A program made the position numbers and the translations under genes. A DNA stretch of 64,000 bases from an uncultured Clostridia bacterium (GTDB taxonomy: Bacteria > Bacillota > Clostridia > Christensenellales > UBA1242): contig CANSRZ010000005.1 in assembly GCA_947649575.1 (NCBI GenBank), positions 1-64,000 of the forward strand. Reading direction: 5' to 3'. Numbering within the stretch: the stretch's first letter is position 1; every line of letters starts with the position of its first letter. Below are positions 56,404 to 64,000 of the stretch, in pieces. The notes below the pieces were generated by a model. It was given only the letters and a program-made list of their open reading frames with translations. It was not told where the DNA came from and made no database searches.

Positions 56404-57141
56404 ATGTTTAAAGATAAAGTTGTTTTAATAACTGGTGCAAGTCGAGGCATAGGCAGAGCGACAGCACTCGAATTTGGTCGTCAGGGTGCGACAGTTGTTG
56501 TGAATTACAAGCACAGCAAAAAAGAGGCTGATAAGGTTGTTAAAGAGATAAATGCAAGTGGGGGAATTGGCTTTGCCATTCAAGCAGATATTTCAAATAT
56601 AGACAATTTAAAACCTATGGTGGATAAGATTGTAAAAAAGTTTGGCAAAATAGATATTCTTGTCAATAATGCGGGAATTGTTTTTGACCGTGAGTTTGAA
56701 GACATTAAATATGAAGAAGTTTTAGAAGTTTTTAAAACCAATGCCATTGCACCTTTGTTTTTATCTAAACTGGTTGCCCCAATTATGCTTAAAAATGGTG
56801 GCGGAAAAATTGTTAATGTAAGTTCAACAAGCGGAATGAAAGATTTTTGCCCAGGAACTGCTGATTATTGTATGTCAAAATTGGCACTCCAATCACTTAC
56901 AAAAGATTTATCAATGCAGTTTGCGCCAAAGATTAACGTTAATGCAGTTGCACCAAGTTGGGTTGATACAGATATGAATGCTGATTTACCAAAGGAATAT
57001 TTAGATGAAGAAATGCAAAAATATCACATCAAACGACTTGCAAAAGCTCAAGAAATTGCTGATGCAGTCGTATACTTGGCAAGCGACAAAGCGAGTTATA
57101 TAACTGGACATGTTTTAGTTGTTGACGGTGGGCATTGTTAG
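56404..57141 (+). CDS. 3-oxoacyl-ACP reductase-like SDR, 245 aa
   Basis: A classical short-chain dehydrogenase. TGASRGIGRAT (residues 10-20) binds NADP(H), VNNAG follows near 88, and the catalytic set is Ser (VSSTSG), Tyr and Lys (YCMSK, about 155-159). Length and the final ITGHVLVVDGG match FabG, which reduces 3-oxoacyl-ACP in fatty acid synthesis. Outside a fab cluster the substrate could be another ketone. AAGGAG precedes ATG. It may be co-transcribed with the peptidase-like gene upstream. Confidence 0.88.
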   Translation: MFKDKVVLITGASRGIGRATALEFGRQGATVVVNYKHSKKEADKVVKEINASGGIGFAIQADISNIDNLKPMVDKIVKKFGKIDILVNNAGIVFDREFEDIKYEEVLEVFKTNAIAPLFLSKLVAPIMLKNGGGKIVNVSSTSGMKDFCPGTADYCMSKLALQSLTKDLSMQFAPKINVNAVAPSWVDTDMNADLPKEYLDEEMQKYHIKRLAKAQEIADAVVYLASDKASYITGHVLVVDGGHC

Positions 57142-57155
57142 AAATATCATAAAAA

Positions 57156-57188
57156 CAAAAAAAGAGCAAATTTGGAATGCTCTTTTTT
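57156..57188. terminator. Bidirectional terminator
   Basis: AAAAAAAGAGCA...TGCTCTTTTTT between the SDR and the convergent YhhN-like gene. Confidence 0.85.
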
Positions 57189-57189
57189 A

Positions 57190-57861
57190 CTACATAAAGA
57201 AAATTGAACTTGCGGTTGCTATTATGCCAACAATGTAAAGGGCGTTGGCTATTATGCGGATTGTGTTTTGCTCTTTTTTGCGGAGGTGGTGCATGATTGT
57301 TCCTGTAACGGAAAGTAATCCGCCAAAGAAGTAGAATAGTCCTGACATCAGGCTTGGCGCCGAGATAAGCATTACTATTCCTTGCCCAAAGAAAACGCAC
57401 AGAAATAGCATAAGCACGCCTTGACTTATCCAATAATGCATTGATTTTTTTTCTTTTTCAAGCGCAAGGAACAGGCAAATAAAGCCAGTGGCAAGGAATA
57501 GACCTAAAAGCAATCCAAACACGTTGAATGAAGCATAAAGCATTCCTGCCAAGCAGAAGCAGAGATAGCCAAGACCAGTTGTGATATTTTTGATATAATA
57601 ATAGAATTTGTTGTCGCGCAAATCGATAAGGCTCATACACTCTCCGCAGAGTAGGAATAATAAGCCGATTATGATAAAAATTGAATAGCCACCGATTGCC
57701 GAGCTAAGATTGGCAGTCACGATTGCAAGAATTGCGCAGGAAAGCATGCCGGCAAGTTTTGCCGTCACGCAAATAATATTGTTTTTATAGTTGTATATGC
57801 TGTAAAATGCGCCAGTTATCATGCAGACCAGCACTAAGCATATATACGCCACAATCATCAT
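57190..57861 (-). CDS. YhhN-like membrane protein, 223 aa
   Basis: Seven or eight hydrophobic segments span the whole protein. The LLFLLCGECMSL and ITTGLGYLCFCLAGMLY stretches and the overall layout resemble the YhhN/TMEM86 (lysoplasmalogenase) family. That is tentative, because catalytic Asp residues cannot be placed confidently. No ribosome binding site precedes the tandem ATG codons; TAAAAT ends six bases before the first ATG, so this may be another leaderless gene. It is a single-gene unit. Confidence 0.6.
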   Translation of the reverse strand: MMIVAYICLVLVCMITGAFYSIYNYKNNIICVTAKLAGMLSCAILAIVTANLSSAIGGYSIFIIIGLLFLLCGECMSLIDLRDNKFYYYIKNITTGLGYLCFCLAGMLYASFNVFGLLLGLFLATGFICLFLALEKEKKSMHYWISQGVLMLFLCVFFGQGIVMLISAPSLMSGLFYFFGGLLSVTGTIMHHLRKKEQNTIRIIANALYIVGIIATASSIFFM

Positions 57862-57923
57862 GTTTATATTTTAACACAAAAACCCAAATAATAAAAATAA
57901 AAAACACATTTTTTATCTTTATT

Positions 57924-58155
57924 ATTACTTTTCTTTAAAAGAAAAGAAACAAAAGAAAACTAAAACAAGCACTTCTCAATTTTTTAAAAATTTTCAAAGT
58001 GCTTGTTTATTATTTTGCATCTTATCAATTGAAATAAATATTTTTTTAATAAGAGTAGGGTTAATGTCAAAACCAACCTTTCGAAAACTTTGAAAAGTTA
58101 AGAAAGGTTGGTTTTAAACTTTCTTTTGCATACTTTTCTTGTTAAGAAAAGTATG
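57924..58155. repeat. Nested palindromes between the YhhN-like gene and dinB
   Basis: Four structures in 230 bases: ACTTTTCTTTAAAAGAAAAG at the left edge; a 12-bp stem AAACAAGCACTT (57963-57974 with 57997-58008); a 14-bp stem AAAACCAACCTTTC (58069-58082 with 58102-58115); and CATACTTTTCTT/AAGAAAAGTATG (58129-58155). The left and right outer units are inverted copies of one repeat that also occurs at 50244. The inner stems may act as terminators for dinB. Confidence 0.75.
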
Positions 58156-58161
58156 TTATAG

Positions 58162-59349
58162 TTATTCATGCGGATTTTTGGCTGAATTGATGTATGACGC
58201 CATGTCAGAAGCGCGCGAAATATGACCATAGCGGTGTTCTATCTCGGTTAGAACTTTGCTAGGGTCTTTTTTTGTGTCAAATAGGCTAAGCTGTTCAGTT
58301 TTTTCGTGTTCAAGATTTGACGCGCGCACACGAACTGACCTTATTGGAATTGAATAATCCCAAAAAGTGTCCAAAAGTTTTAATGCGCTTTGGGCTATTT
58401 CACTACTCGAATTGGTTGCAGAAATTGTATGACTTTTGCCAAAACGCCTAATATCACTTGTTTTGACTGATATCCCAATTGTGCGGGCAACGTAGCCTTG
58501 ATTTATAAGCCGTGAGGATACTTTCTCGGCTAAGAAAAAAATCAGCTTTGAAATATCTTCGCGAGAAGTTATATCTTTTAACGTTGTTGAGCCATTGCCC
58601 ACACTTTTGGGCGGTGGCAAGTGATAATAATTTAGCACTGGAATGTCGTCGACTCCAAGCAGTTGTTGTTTAAGTTCAACAGCAGTAATGTTGACAAATT
58701 CTTTTAAAAAACCGTCTTCAAGCTTGACATATTCGCCAATTGTTTTTACTCCAATCTTTGCAAATTTTTTTGTTAGACGATTGCCTATTCCAACTATGGA
58801 ATTAAGTGGCATAGGATAGGTGATTTCTTTAAAATTTGACTTATCTAAAATATTTGTGGCGTCTGGCTTTCTTAAATCTGAGCCAAGCTTGGCAAAAATC
58901 TTGTTGAAAGAAACTCCAACTGAAACTGTAAAGCCAAACTGAGTTTTGATTTTTTCTCTGATTTCATCAGCAATTTGTTTTCCATTTTTGCCGAGATACT
59001 TTTCACAGCCTGTCACGTCAAGCCAGCATTCATCAAGGCCTAATGGCTCAACCTTGTCAGTATAGTCAAGATACAGTGCATGCAGTTTTTTTGAAATTTC
59101 TTCATATAGGTCATAATGAGGCAAAAGACAAATTAAATCAGGACAGGCCTGCTTGGCCTCCCAAATTGTTTGCCCAGTTTGTACGCCATATTTTTTGGCT
59201 ATCGTGTTCTTTGCTAAGATTATGCCTGTTCGCTTCTTTGGATTGCCTGTAACTGCCACAGGTTTATCTTTCAGCTCTGGTCGAGTAGCACATTCAACAG
59301 AAGCAAAAAAATTATTTACGTCAGAATGTAAAATTGTTCGCTCTTTCAT
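58162..59349 (-). CDS. dinB: DNA polymerase IV (Y family), 395 aa
   Basis: A translesion DNA polymerase. DVNNFFASVE (residues 10-19) holds the first metal-binding Asp, LDECWLDVTG near residue 103 holds the catalytic Asp-Glu pair, and SFNKIFAKLGSDLRKP and the HhH region (GIGNRLTKKFAKIG) follow. The little-finger domain is complete. The internal sequence EQLSLFD near the C-terminus is a likely beta-clamp binding motif. AAAGGAGG lies about ten bases before ATG. No LexA operator is evident in the 52-base divergent spacer shared with the next gene. Confidence 0.93.
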   Translation of the reverse strand: MKERTILHSDVNNFFASVECATRPELKDKPVAVTGNPKKRTGIILAKNTIAKKYGVQTGQTIWEAKQACPDLICLLPHYDLYEEISKKLHALYLDYTDKVEPLGLDECWLDVTGCEKYLGKNGKQIADEIREKIKTQFGFTVSVGVSFNKIFAKLGSDLRKPDATNILDKSNFKEITYPMPLNSIVGIGNRLTKKFAKIGVKTIGEYVKLEDGFLKEFVNITAVELKQQLLGVDDIPVLNYYHLPPPKSVGNGSTTLKDITSREDISKLIFFLAEKVSSRLINQGYVARTIGISVKTSDIRRFGKSHTISATNSSSEIAQSALKLLDTFWDYSIPIRSVRVRASNLEHEKTEQLSLFDTKKDPSKVLTEIEHRYGHISRASDMASYINSAKNPHE

Positions 59350-59379
59350 TTGATTTTTTGCCTCCTTTTATGCTATACT
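59350..59379 (+). promoter_or_regulatory. Promoter of the amidohydrolase-like gene
   Basis: TTGATT at 59350-59355, an 18-base spacer and TATACT at 59374-59379. The -35 box touches the divergent dinB start codon, so the two promoters overlap. Confidence 0.6.
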
Positions 59380-59401
59380 TTAACCATATAAGAGGAGAAA
59401 T

Positions 59402-60328
59402 ATGCAAAAAAGCATTTGGCACGACGTGAAGTTAAAACCTTACAGCAATTATTTTTGTGACTGCGAAAAAAGTTTGTTTTTTGAGTTTGTTAACATTGAT
59501 TATCCTGATGAAGCTTATAAAAACTATATCAAACTTTTTGAGAAAGACGATATTTATCAATTATATAAATATGTTGTTATGAAAAATGCTATTGTTGGCG
59601 TTAGCGAGCTTGCTCTATCTGCGCAAGTGCCTGAAATTGCACTTCAAGCCATGAAAGAGTTGAATATGCAAGGTTTTATTCTTTCTGAGATTGATAAACT
59701 GCAATTTGCTGGCTTTGACAAGTTGCGTTGTCCTGCTGTTTATGTAGATAGCTTGCTTGATTTGAGTGAAAAAGAGCTTGAAAATATAAGCGACTTATGC
59801 GCAAAGCAAAAAATTCCTCTTTTTATCAAATTTCTGCAAAACCTGGATGAGGCAGGCGAATTAAGCAAGGTTTATGGCAATGATGCTCTTAAAATCTTGG
59901 AAGATTTTGGCTTATTTGACAGAGAACTTTATCTGATTGGATGCAATTATCTTGACAAATCGGATGCTGATAGTTTACTGTCTTGCGACAATGCAACAAT
60001 TGTGACAACTCCAATTGCCGACATGCAATTTGCACGAGGAGGGATAAATCTTTATCCATTTGTTCAAAATGGCGTGAGAGTTAAACTCGGAAGCGGAGAG
60101 AATTTTGACATCAACATGCTTGGCGAGGCACGACTAGCAGTTGGGCAGACGGCAAGTATTATGCATGAACTGCAATGCGTTACTTTGGAGGAAGCAAAGG
60201 CTATGCTGGCAAGCAAAAATCAAGCTTGCGTTCAGATTGAATACTCAGAATTTGAAAAACAAAAACAAAAAGCGAAAAATATATTTGAAAAGTATATTGC
60301 AAAAAACATATTTGGAGGAAAAAACTAA
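59402..60328 (+). CDS. Degenerate amidohydrolase-like protein, 308 aa
   Basis: AGGAG sits before ATG. The stretch IVTTPIADMQFARGGINLYPFVQNGVRVKLGSGENF matches the C-terminal part of MtaD/TrzA-type amidohydrolases, where VHNPVSNLKLASG...V.LGTDG is usual. The N-terminal HxH metal motif is not present, the family's conserved GH appears as IGCN, and the metal-binding Asp of GTDG is replaced in GSGEN. It is also about 100 residues shorter than active members. I predict a non-catalytic relative. Its stop overlaps the tex start (TAATG), so the two are translationally coupled. Confidence 0.65.
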   Translation: MQKSIWHDVKLKPYSNYFCDCEKSLFFEFVNIDYPDEAYKNYIKLFEKDDIYQLYKYVVMKNAIVGVSELALSAQVPEIALQAMKELNMQGFILSEIDKLQFAGFDKLRCPAVYVDSLLDLSEKELENISDLCAKQKIPLFIKFLQNLDEAGELSKVYGNDALKILEDFGLFDRELYLIGCNYLDKSDADSLLSCDNATIVTTPIADMQFARGGINLYPFVQNGVRVKLGSGENFDINMLGEARLAVGQTASIMHELQCVTLEEAKAMLASKNQACVQIEYSEFEKQKQKAKNIFEKYIAKNIFGGKN

Positions 60329-62478
60329 TGGAAATTATTGACACACTTGCAAGTGAATTTGGACTTAAAAGAGAATATTCAGTGAATATTATCAATCTTA
60401 TTGATGAGGGTTGCACAATCCCATTTATTGCGCGTTATAGAAAAGAAATGCATGGCACTTGCGATGATCAAACTCTTCGTGCATTTGCTGACAGACTTAA
60501 ATATCTCAGAAACCTTAATGACGAAAAAGCCAAGGTTGAAAAGACTATCACAGAGCAAGGCAAATGGACTGATGAACTTAAAGTTGCACTTGAAAACGCT
60601 ATGACCATGACTGAGGTTGAGGATATTTATCGTCCTTACAAGCCTAAGCGTAAAACAAGAGCGTCTGTGGCTATTGCAAAAGGGCTTGATCCGCTTGCTG
60701 ATATTTTGATTGCTCAAAGCAAGTCTTTTGTAATTGAAGATGAAGCACAAAAATTTATTACAGAAGAAGTTCCAAGCGTGGAAGAGGCTATTGCTGGCGC
60801 AAAAGATATCGTTGCTGAGCGTATTTCTGATAATGCAGAGCTTAGAAAGGAATTGCGTGAACTATTGTTCAAAAAAGCCTTTATCACTTGCGTGCTCGAC
60901 AAAGAAGCTGAGGGGAATGCTACTTATGAAACTTATGACGGTTTTAAACAAGAGGTTAGCAAACTTCCATCTCATAGAATATTGGCAATCAACCGTGGCG
61001 AGAAAGAGAAATGCCTTAAAGTTGACGTTGAAATCAATCGCGAACTTGTGATGAATGTTATCAATTCATATTTCAAAAAGGATAACGAAAACACAAATGC
61101 ATATATGGAAGAAACTATCAACGACAGTTATGACAGGCTTCTTTTCCCAGCACTTGAAAGAGAGTGTAGAAATAATTTGACTGATACTGCAAACGAGCAA
61201 GCTATCAAAATGTTTAAAGTTAATCTTGAACCACTTCTTATGGAAGCTCCACTTAAAAATAACGTGATTATGGGCTTTGACCCTGCTTACAGAACAGGTT
61301 GCAAGATTGCAGTCATTGATATTAATGGCAATGTGCTTGCAACGACAGTTGTTTATCCAACTCCTCCTCAAAATAAAACAGAAGAGGCTATTGAAAAACT
61401 TAAAGCACTAATCGATAAATATAAAGTTGATATAATTTCTATTGGCAACGGAACTGCCTCAAAAGAAAGCGAAATTTTTGTCGCTGAACTTATCAAACAT
61501 TGCGCTCATCAAGTAAGTTATGCTGTTGTTTCAGAAGCAGGCGCTTCTGTTTACTCGGCTTCGAAACTTGGCGCAGAAGAATTCCCTGATTTTGACGTTT
61601 CTCTTCGTTCAGCAGTTTCAATTGCTCGTCGACTTCAAGACCCTCTTGCCGAGCTTATCAAAATTGACGTTAAGTCAATCGGCGTTGGGCAATATCAACA
61701 TGATATGCCACAAAATCGCTTGACTGAGGTTTTGGAGGGCGTTGTTGAGGATTGCGTTAACAGCGTTGGAGTTGACCTTAACACTGCAAGTCCAAGTCTT
61801 TTAAGCAAAGTTTCAGGACTTAATATGTCAATTGCCAAAAACATTGTTGCATATCGTGCAAAAGCCAAAGGAATTAAAAATCGTCAAGAACTTTTGGAAG
61901 TAAGCAAGCTTGGGCCAAAAGCTTATGAGCAATGTGCAGGTTTCTTACGTGTTGTTGGCGGAAATGAAATTTTAGATAACACGGGCGTTCACCCAGAAAG
62001 TTATGAGGGTGCTAAGAAGCTTTTAAAACTTTTTAATAAAACTGAAGAAGATGTTAAAAATGGTGGACTTAGCGATTTGCCTCATTTGATTGAAGTTAAA
62101 GGTGAAGACAAGGTGGCAAAGGAATGTGAAATTGGAGTGCCAACTTTGCAAGACATTGCAAAAGAACTTGTCAAGCCTGGTCGTGACATTCGCGAAAGCA
62201 TGCCAAAACCAGTTCTCCGCAGTGATATCCTTTCTATGGAAGACCTCAAAGAGGGCATGGTGCTTACTGGCACAGTCCGCAATGTAATCGACTTTGGCGC
62301 GTTCATTGATATCGGCGTTCATCAGGATGGGCTTGTTCATATTTCACAGATTTCTGACGCTTATATTCGCCATCCAAGCGAGGCTTTAAAAGTAGGTCAA
62401 CAAGTTGACGTCAAAGTTTTAAGCGTTGACCCAGTTAAGAAGAGAATTTCACTTACGATGAAAGGAATTGAGAGTTAG
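60328..62478 (+). CDS. tex: RNA-binding protein Tex, 716 aa
   Basis: A transcription accessory protein of the Tex/YqgF-like family. Helical N-terminal region with TIPFIARYRKE (about 31-41), a RuvC/YqgF-like domain near 320-440 (MGFDPAYRTGCKIAVID), HhH motifs near 480-560 (LNTASPSLLSKVSGL) and a C-terminal S1 RNA-binding domain (GMVLTGTVRNVIDFGAFIDIG, to residue 716). Length is typical. GGAGG lies 11 bases before ATG, which overlaps the upstream stop. The stop TAG lies inside one end of a repeat element (62475-62673). Confidence 0.95.
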   Translation: MEIIDTLASEFGLKREYSVNIINLIDEGCTIPFIARYRKEMHGTCDDQTLRAFADRLKYLRNLNDEKAKVEKTITEQGKWTDELKVALENAMTMTEVEDIYRPYKPKRKTRASVAIAKGLDPLADILIAQSKSFVIEDEAQKFITEEVPSVEEAIAGAKDIVAERISDNAELRKELRELLFKKAFITCVLDKEAEGNATYETYDGFKQEVSKLPSHRILAINRGEKEKCLKVDVEINRELVMNVINSYFKKDNENTNAYMEETINDSYDRLLFPALERECRNNLTDTANEQAIKMFKVNLEPLLMEAPLKNNVIMGFDPAYRTGCKIAVIDINGNVLATTVVYPTPPQNKTEEAIEKLKALIDKYKVDIISIGNGTASKESEIFVAELIKHCAHQVSYAVVSEAGASVYSASKLGAEEFPDFDVSLRSAVSIARRLQDPLAELIKIDVKSIGVGQYQHDMPQNRLTEVLEGVVEDCVNSVGVDLNTASPSLLSKVSGLNMSIAKNIVAYRAKAKGIKNRQELLEVSKLGPKAYEQCAGFLRVVGGNEILDNTGVHPESYEGAKKLLKLFNKTEEDVKNGGLSDLPHLIEVKGEDKVAKECEIGVPTLQDIAKELVKPGRDIRESMPKPVLRSDILSMEDLKEGMVLTGTVRNVIDFGAFIDIGVHQDGLVHISQISDAYIRHPSEALKVGQQVDVKVLSVDPVKKRISLTMKGIES

Positions 62479-62673
62479 GACAGACACCACTCGGCAAATT
62501 TTATTTTAAATTGTTTCAAATTAAAATAAAATTTGTGACGCGGGCACGATTTGCATTAGCAAATCTAACTCGCTATCCTCGTGGTTTCTCCGCCTAGTCC
62601 TCTTCCATTAAGGTGTCCTTGCAGATTTCTTCAGTGGGCGAAGCCCTATCTTTCAGAAATCTTCCAGTCCTAA
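62475..62673. repeat. Structured repeat element at the tex stop codon
   Basis: Seven-base inverted ends TTAGGAC (62475-62481) and GTCCTAA (62667-62673) enclose a perfect 15-bp AT stem (62495-62509 with 62521-62535), GATTTGC-ATTA-GCAAATC (62548-62565), and an AGATTTCT...AGAAATCT stem (62623-62662) that contains GGGC-GAA-GCCC. Its centre is more GC-rich than its surroundings. It looks like a MITE-type insertion or a structured RNA. Confidence 0.65.
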
Positions 62674-62706
62674 TTTATACATTTAATAAAAAGGAATGAT
62701 GTTGTT

Positions 62707-62886
62707 TTGGATAAATGCCCTTATTGTGATACAAGTTATAGAGAGATTTTGCAAACTGGTTTTGTAGGCTGTGAAAATTGTTACAAAAATATTGACAGCC
62801 TAAAAAGTCATGTTGCAAGCCTTTATGCTGGCAAAAAATATAATGGCAAAATTGCAAAACGGGGGAGGGGTTATGGAAGTTTTTGA
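62707..62886 (+). CDS. mcsA: Minimal McsA-like zinc protein, 59 aa
   Basis: Absent from the ORF track. Frame from TTG 62707, with AAGGA 11 bases upstream; no ATG or GTG is in frame and the frame closes at 62671. The product has CPYC and, after 18 residues, CENC, in the arrangement DTSYREILQTGFVGCENCYK that matches the second zinc knuckle of McsA. Full McsA is about 160-180 aa with a second CxxC pair before and a UVR coiled coil after; both are missing. It overlaps the mcsB start by 14 bases, as expected for McsA, the activator of the McsB kinase. Confidence 0.75.
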   Translation: MDKCPYCDTSYREILQTGFVGCENCYKNIDSLKSHVASLYAGKKYNGKIAKRGRGYGSF

Positions 62887-63877
62887 TAACATCGCAATTT
62901 CCTCTCGCATCAGGCTTGCCCGCAATGTTGCTGGCATAAAATTTTATATCAAAAACAACGATGAAGATGCTGAATTTATAGTTAGCTCAGTTCGAAAATG
63001 TCTTGATAAATTCGATTTGTTCAATTTTTTATCGCTAAAAAATCTATCTCTTGGCGAATGCAATGCGCTATTTGAACAACATCTTATCAGCAAGGAACTT
63101 ATTGCAAACAAAGACATCTCAGGGGTTGCAATAAGCGAGGATGAAAGCGTTATTGTGATGATAAATGAGGAAGACCATATTCGTGAGCAATGCATTCAGC
63201 CAGGCTTTAATCTTTTGAAAGCTTATAGAAAAATCAATGAAATTGACGACGAAATTTTAAATCAACTTGATATTGCATATGATGAAAACTTAGGCTTTAT
63301 CACAGCTTCACCCGCAAACCTCGGAACAGGTATGCGGGCTTCTGTCATGCTATTTCTGCCAGCGCTTGAATTTTATGCCAAGATAGGTGAAATTATCGAA
63401 AAAGCAGGACAGTCACACCTTACAGTTCGCGGAATTTATGGCGAGGGAAGTGAAGCGATTGGAAGTTTCTATCAAATTTCAAATCAAGGCGCGTTCGGCA
63501 TGAGCGAGCAAGAGATAATTGACCTTGTGACTGACTTTATTTTTAACCTTTGCAATGAAGAAAAAAAGTTGCGCGATGATATGCTTATTTTGGAGCGCGA
63601 CCGCATTTTGGACGAGGGTTATCGTGCTTATGCAATTCTCACTCAGGCTTATAAATTGGAAGAAAAGGAAACTATGGAAATGCTTTCTAGGCTTAAACTT
63701 GTATGCGAGCTTGGCAAAATGGAAATACTTGATGAAAAGGCGTTCCAAAAGTTATATTATGAATGTGGCTCAGCCAATCTTAAAGAAACTTTAAATTTTT
63801 CGCAAAAAATAAAGGAAAACGTGCTGCGCGCTGAGTATATATCTAAAAAGGTTAAAAATCTTGTCAAGAGGAGGTAA
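62873..63877 (+). CDS. mcsB: Protein-arginine kinase McsB, 334 aa
   Basis: Phosphorylates arginines of damaged proteins for ClpCP degradation. GGGGAGGGG just before ATG 62873 (MEVFDNIAIS) sets the start, 21 codons into the track ORF. ISSRIRLARN (residues 9-18), MINEEDHIREQ near 103 and VRGIYGEGSEAIGSFYQISNQ near 185 are conserved. The active-site loop, usually TACPTNLGTG, reads TASPANLGTG, so the phosphagen-kinase Cys is Ser. The protein is about 30 residues shorter than the Bacillus enzyme. It sits between mini-mcsA and clpC; no ctsR lies upstream. Confidence 0.93.
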   Translation: MEVFDNIAISSRIRLARNVAGIKFYIKNNDEDAEFIVSSVRKCLDKFDLFNFLSLKNLSLGECNALFEQHLISKELIANKDISGVAISEDESVIVMINEEDHIREQCIQPGFNLLKAYRKINEIDDEILNQLDIAYDENLGFITASPANLGTGMRASVMLFLPALEFYAKIGEIIEKAGQSHLTVRGIYGEGSEAIGSFYQISNQGAFGMSEQEIIDLVTDFIFNLCNEEKKLRDDMLILERDRILDEGYRAYAILTQAYKLEEKETMEMLSRLKLVCELGKMEILDEKAFQKLYYECGSANLKETLNFSQKIKENVLRAEYISKKVKNLVKRR

Positions 63878-63882
63878 TTTTT

Positions 63883-64000
63883 ATGAGTTATCAAAGCAGT
63901 TCTTTTTCTGATAATATTGAAAAGGTTATCAAAAATGCAAGCAAGTTTGCACTCCGATTTGGAAGCAACTTAGTTGGCAGTGAACACATCTTGTATGGTC
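63883..64000 (+). CDS. clpC: ClpC ATPase, N-terminal fragment (cut by window end)
   Basis: AGGAGG ends seven bases before ATG 63883. The 39 visible residues (FSDNIEKVIKNASKFALRFG, then GSEHILYG) form the first half of a Clp_N repeat, the adaptor-binding domain of ClpC. Its position directly after mcsA-mcsB supports ClpC over ClpB or ClpA. The gene continues past the right edge. Confidence 0.88.
   Translation, partial: MSYQSSSFSDNIEKVIKNASKFALRFGSNLVGSEHILYG

Overview
The window is AT-rich and reads as chromosomal DNA of a Bacillota (Firmicutes) bacterium, probably an uncultured clostridial lineage. Support comes from strong AGGAGG-type ribosome binding sites, TTGACA/TATAAT promoters, short U-tailed terminators, a T-box leader before glyS, an mcsA-mcsB-clpC locus, a SpoVD/FtsI-like PBP with a PASTA tail, YugP-type peptidases, DegV, DUF1540 and DUF1846 proteins. 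Stop usage fits code 11. No CRISPR array, prophage, rRNA or intact insertion sequence was seen.

Layout. 0-6 kb: small unknown proteins, a DUF1846 protein, a frameshifted diacylglycerol glucosyltransferase-like gene and a DegV lipid-binding protein. 6-9 kb: tRNA-Ser, a P-loop kinase-like protein, and a radical SAM gene followed by its own decayed copy. 8.6-19 kb: a large CvpA-like membrane protein, a division block (rsmH, FtsL-like protein, class B PBP) and three YugP-like proteins, one without its HExxH motif. 19-24.5 kb: T-box and glyS, a GT2 membrane glycosyltransferase behind a promoter with a C9 tract in its spacer, and an ABC-F ATPase. 25-38 kb: one 3868-residue surface protein, closely followed by cardiolipin synthase. 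38-45 kb: a diaminopentanoate-dehydrogenase-like oxidoreductase with a Cys/His tail, two exported proteins, tmk, uvrC and hisS, then a DnaA-box cluster. 45-54 kb: HelD-like helicase, gyrA and gyrB, the last two separated by a three-gene block (PQ-loop/deoxyribosyltransferase-like fusion, MazG-like protein, unknown). 54-64 kb: GtrA-like protein, initiator tRNA, an orphan HExxH protein, an SDR, a YhhN-like protein, dinB, a degenerate amidohydrolase, tex, a repeat element, then mcsA-mcsB-clpC.

How the genes work together. The core is housekeeping: peptidoglycan synthesis and division, translation, DNA topology and repair, and protein quality control. Around it lies a cell-envelope theme: glycolipid and cardiolipin synthesis, a giant surface protein, several membrane peptidases and a possibly phase-variable glycosyltransferase. 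The mcs locus looks reduced: McsA is 59 residues and the McsB active-site region has Ser where Cys is usual.

Most notable non-coding signals. At least three genes (the radical SAM gene, the first YugP gene and uvrC) have TATAAT ending exactly six bases before ATG and no ribosome binding site, so they are probably leaderless. A fully base-paired four-way-junction (cloverleaf) palindrome lies between gyrA and the helicase. Nested palindromes lie beside dinB, and a repeat with matching ends overlaps the tex stop codon. All assignments come from reading the sequence; no database search was run.
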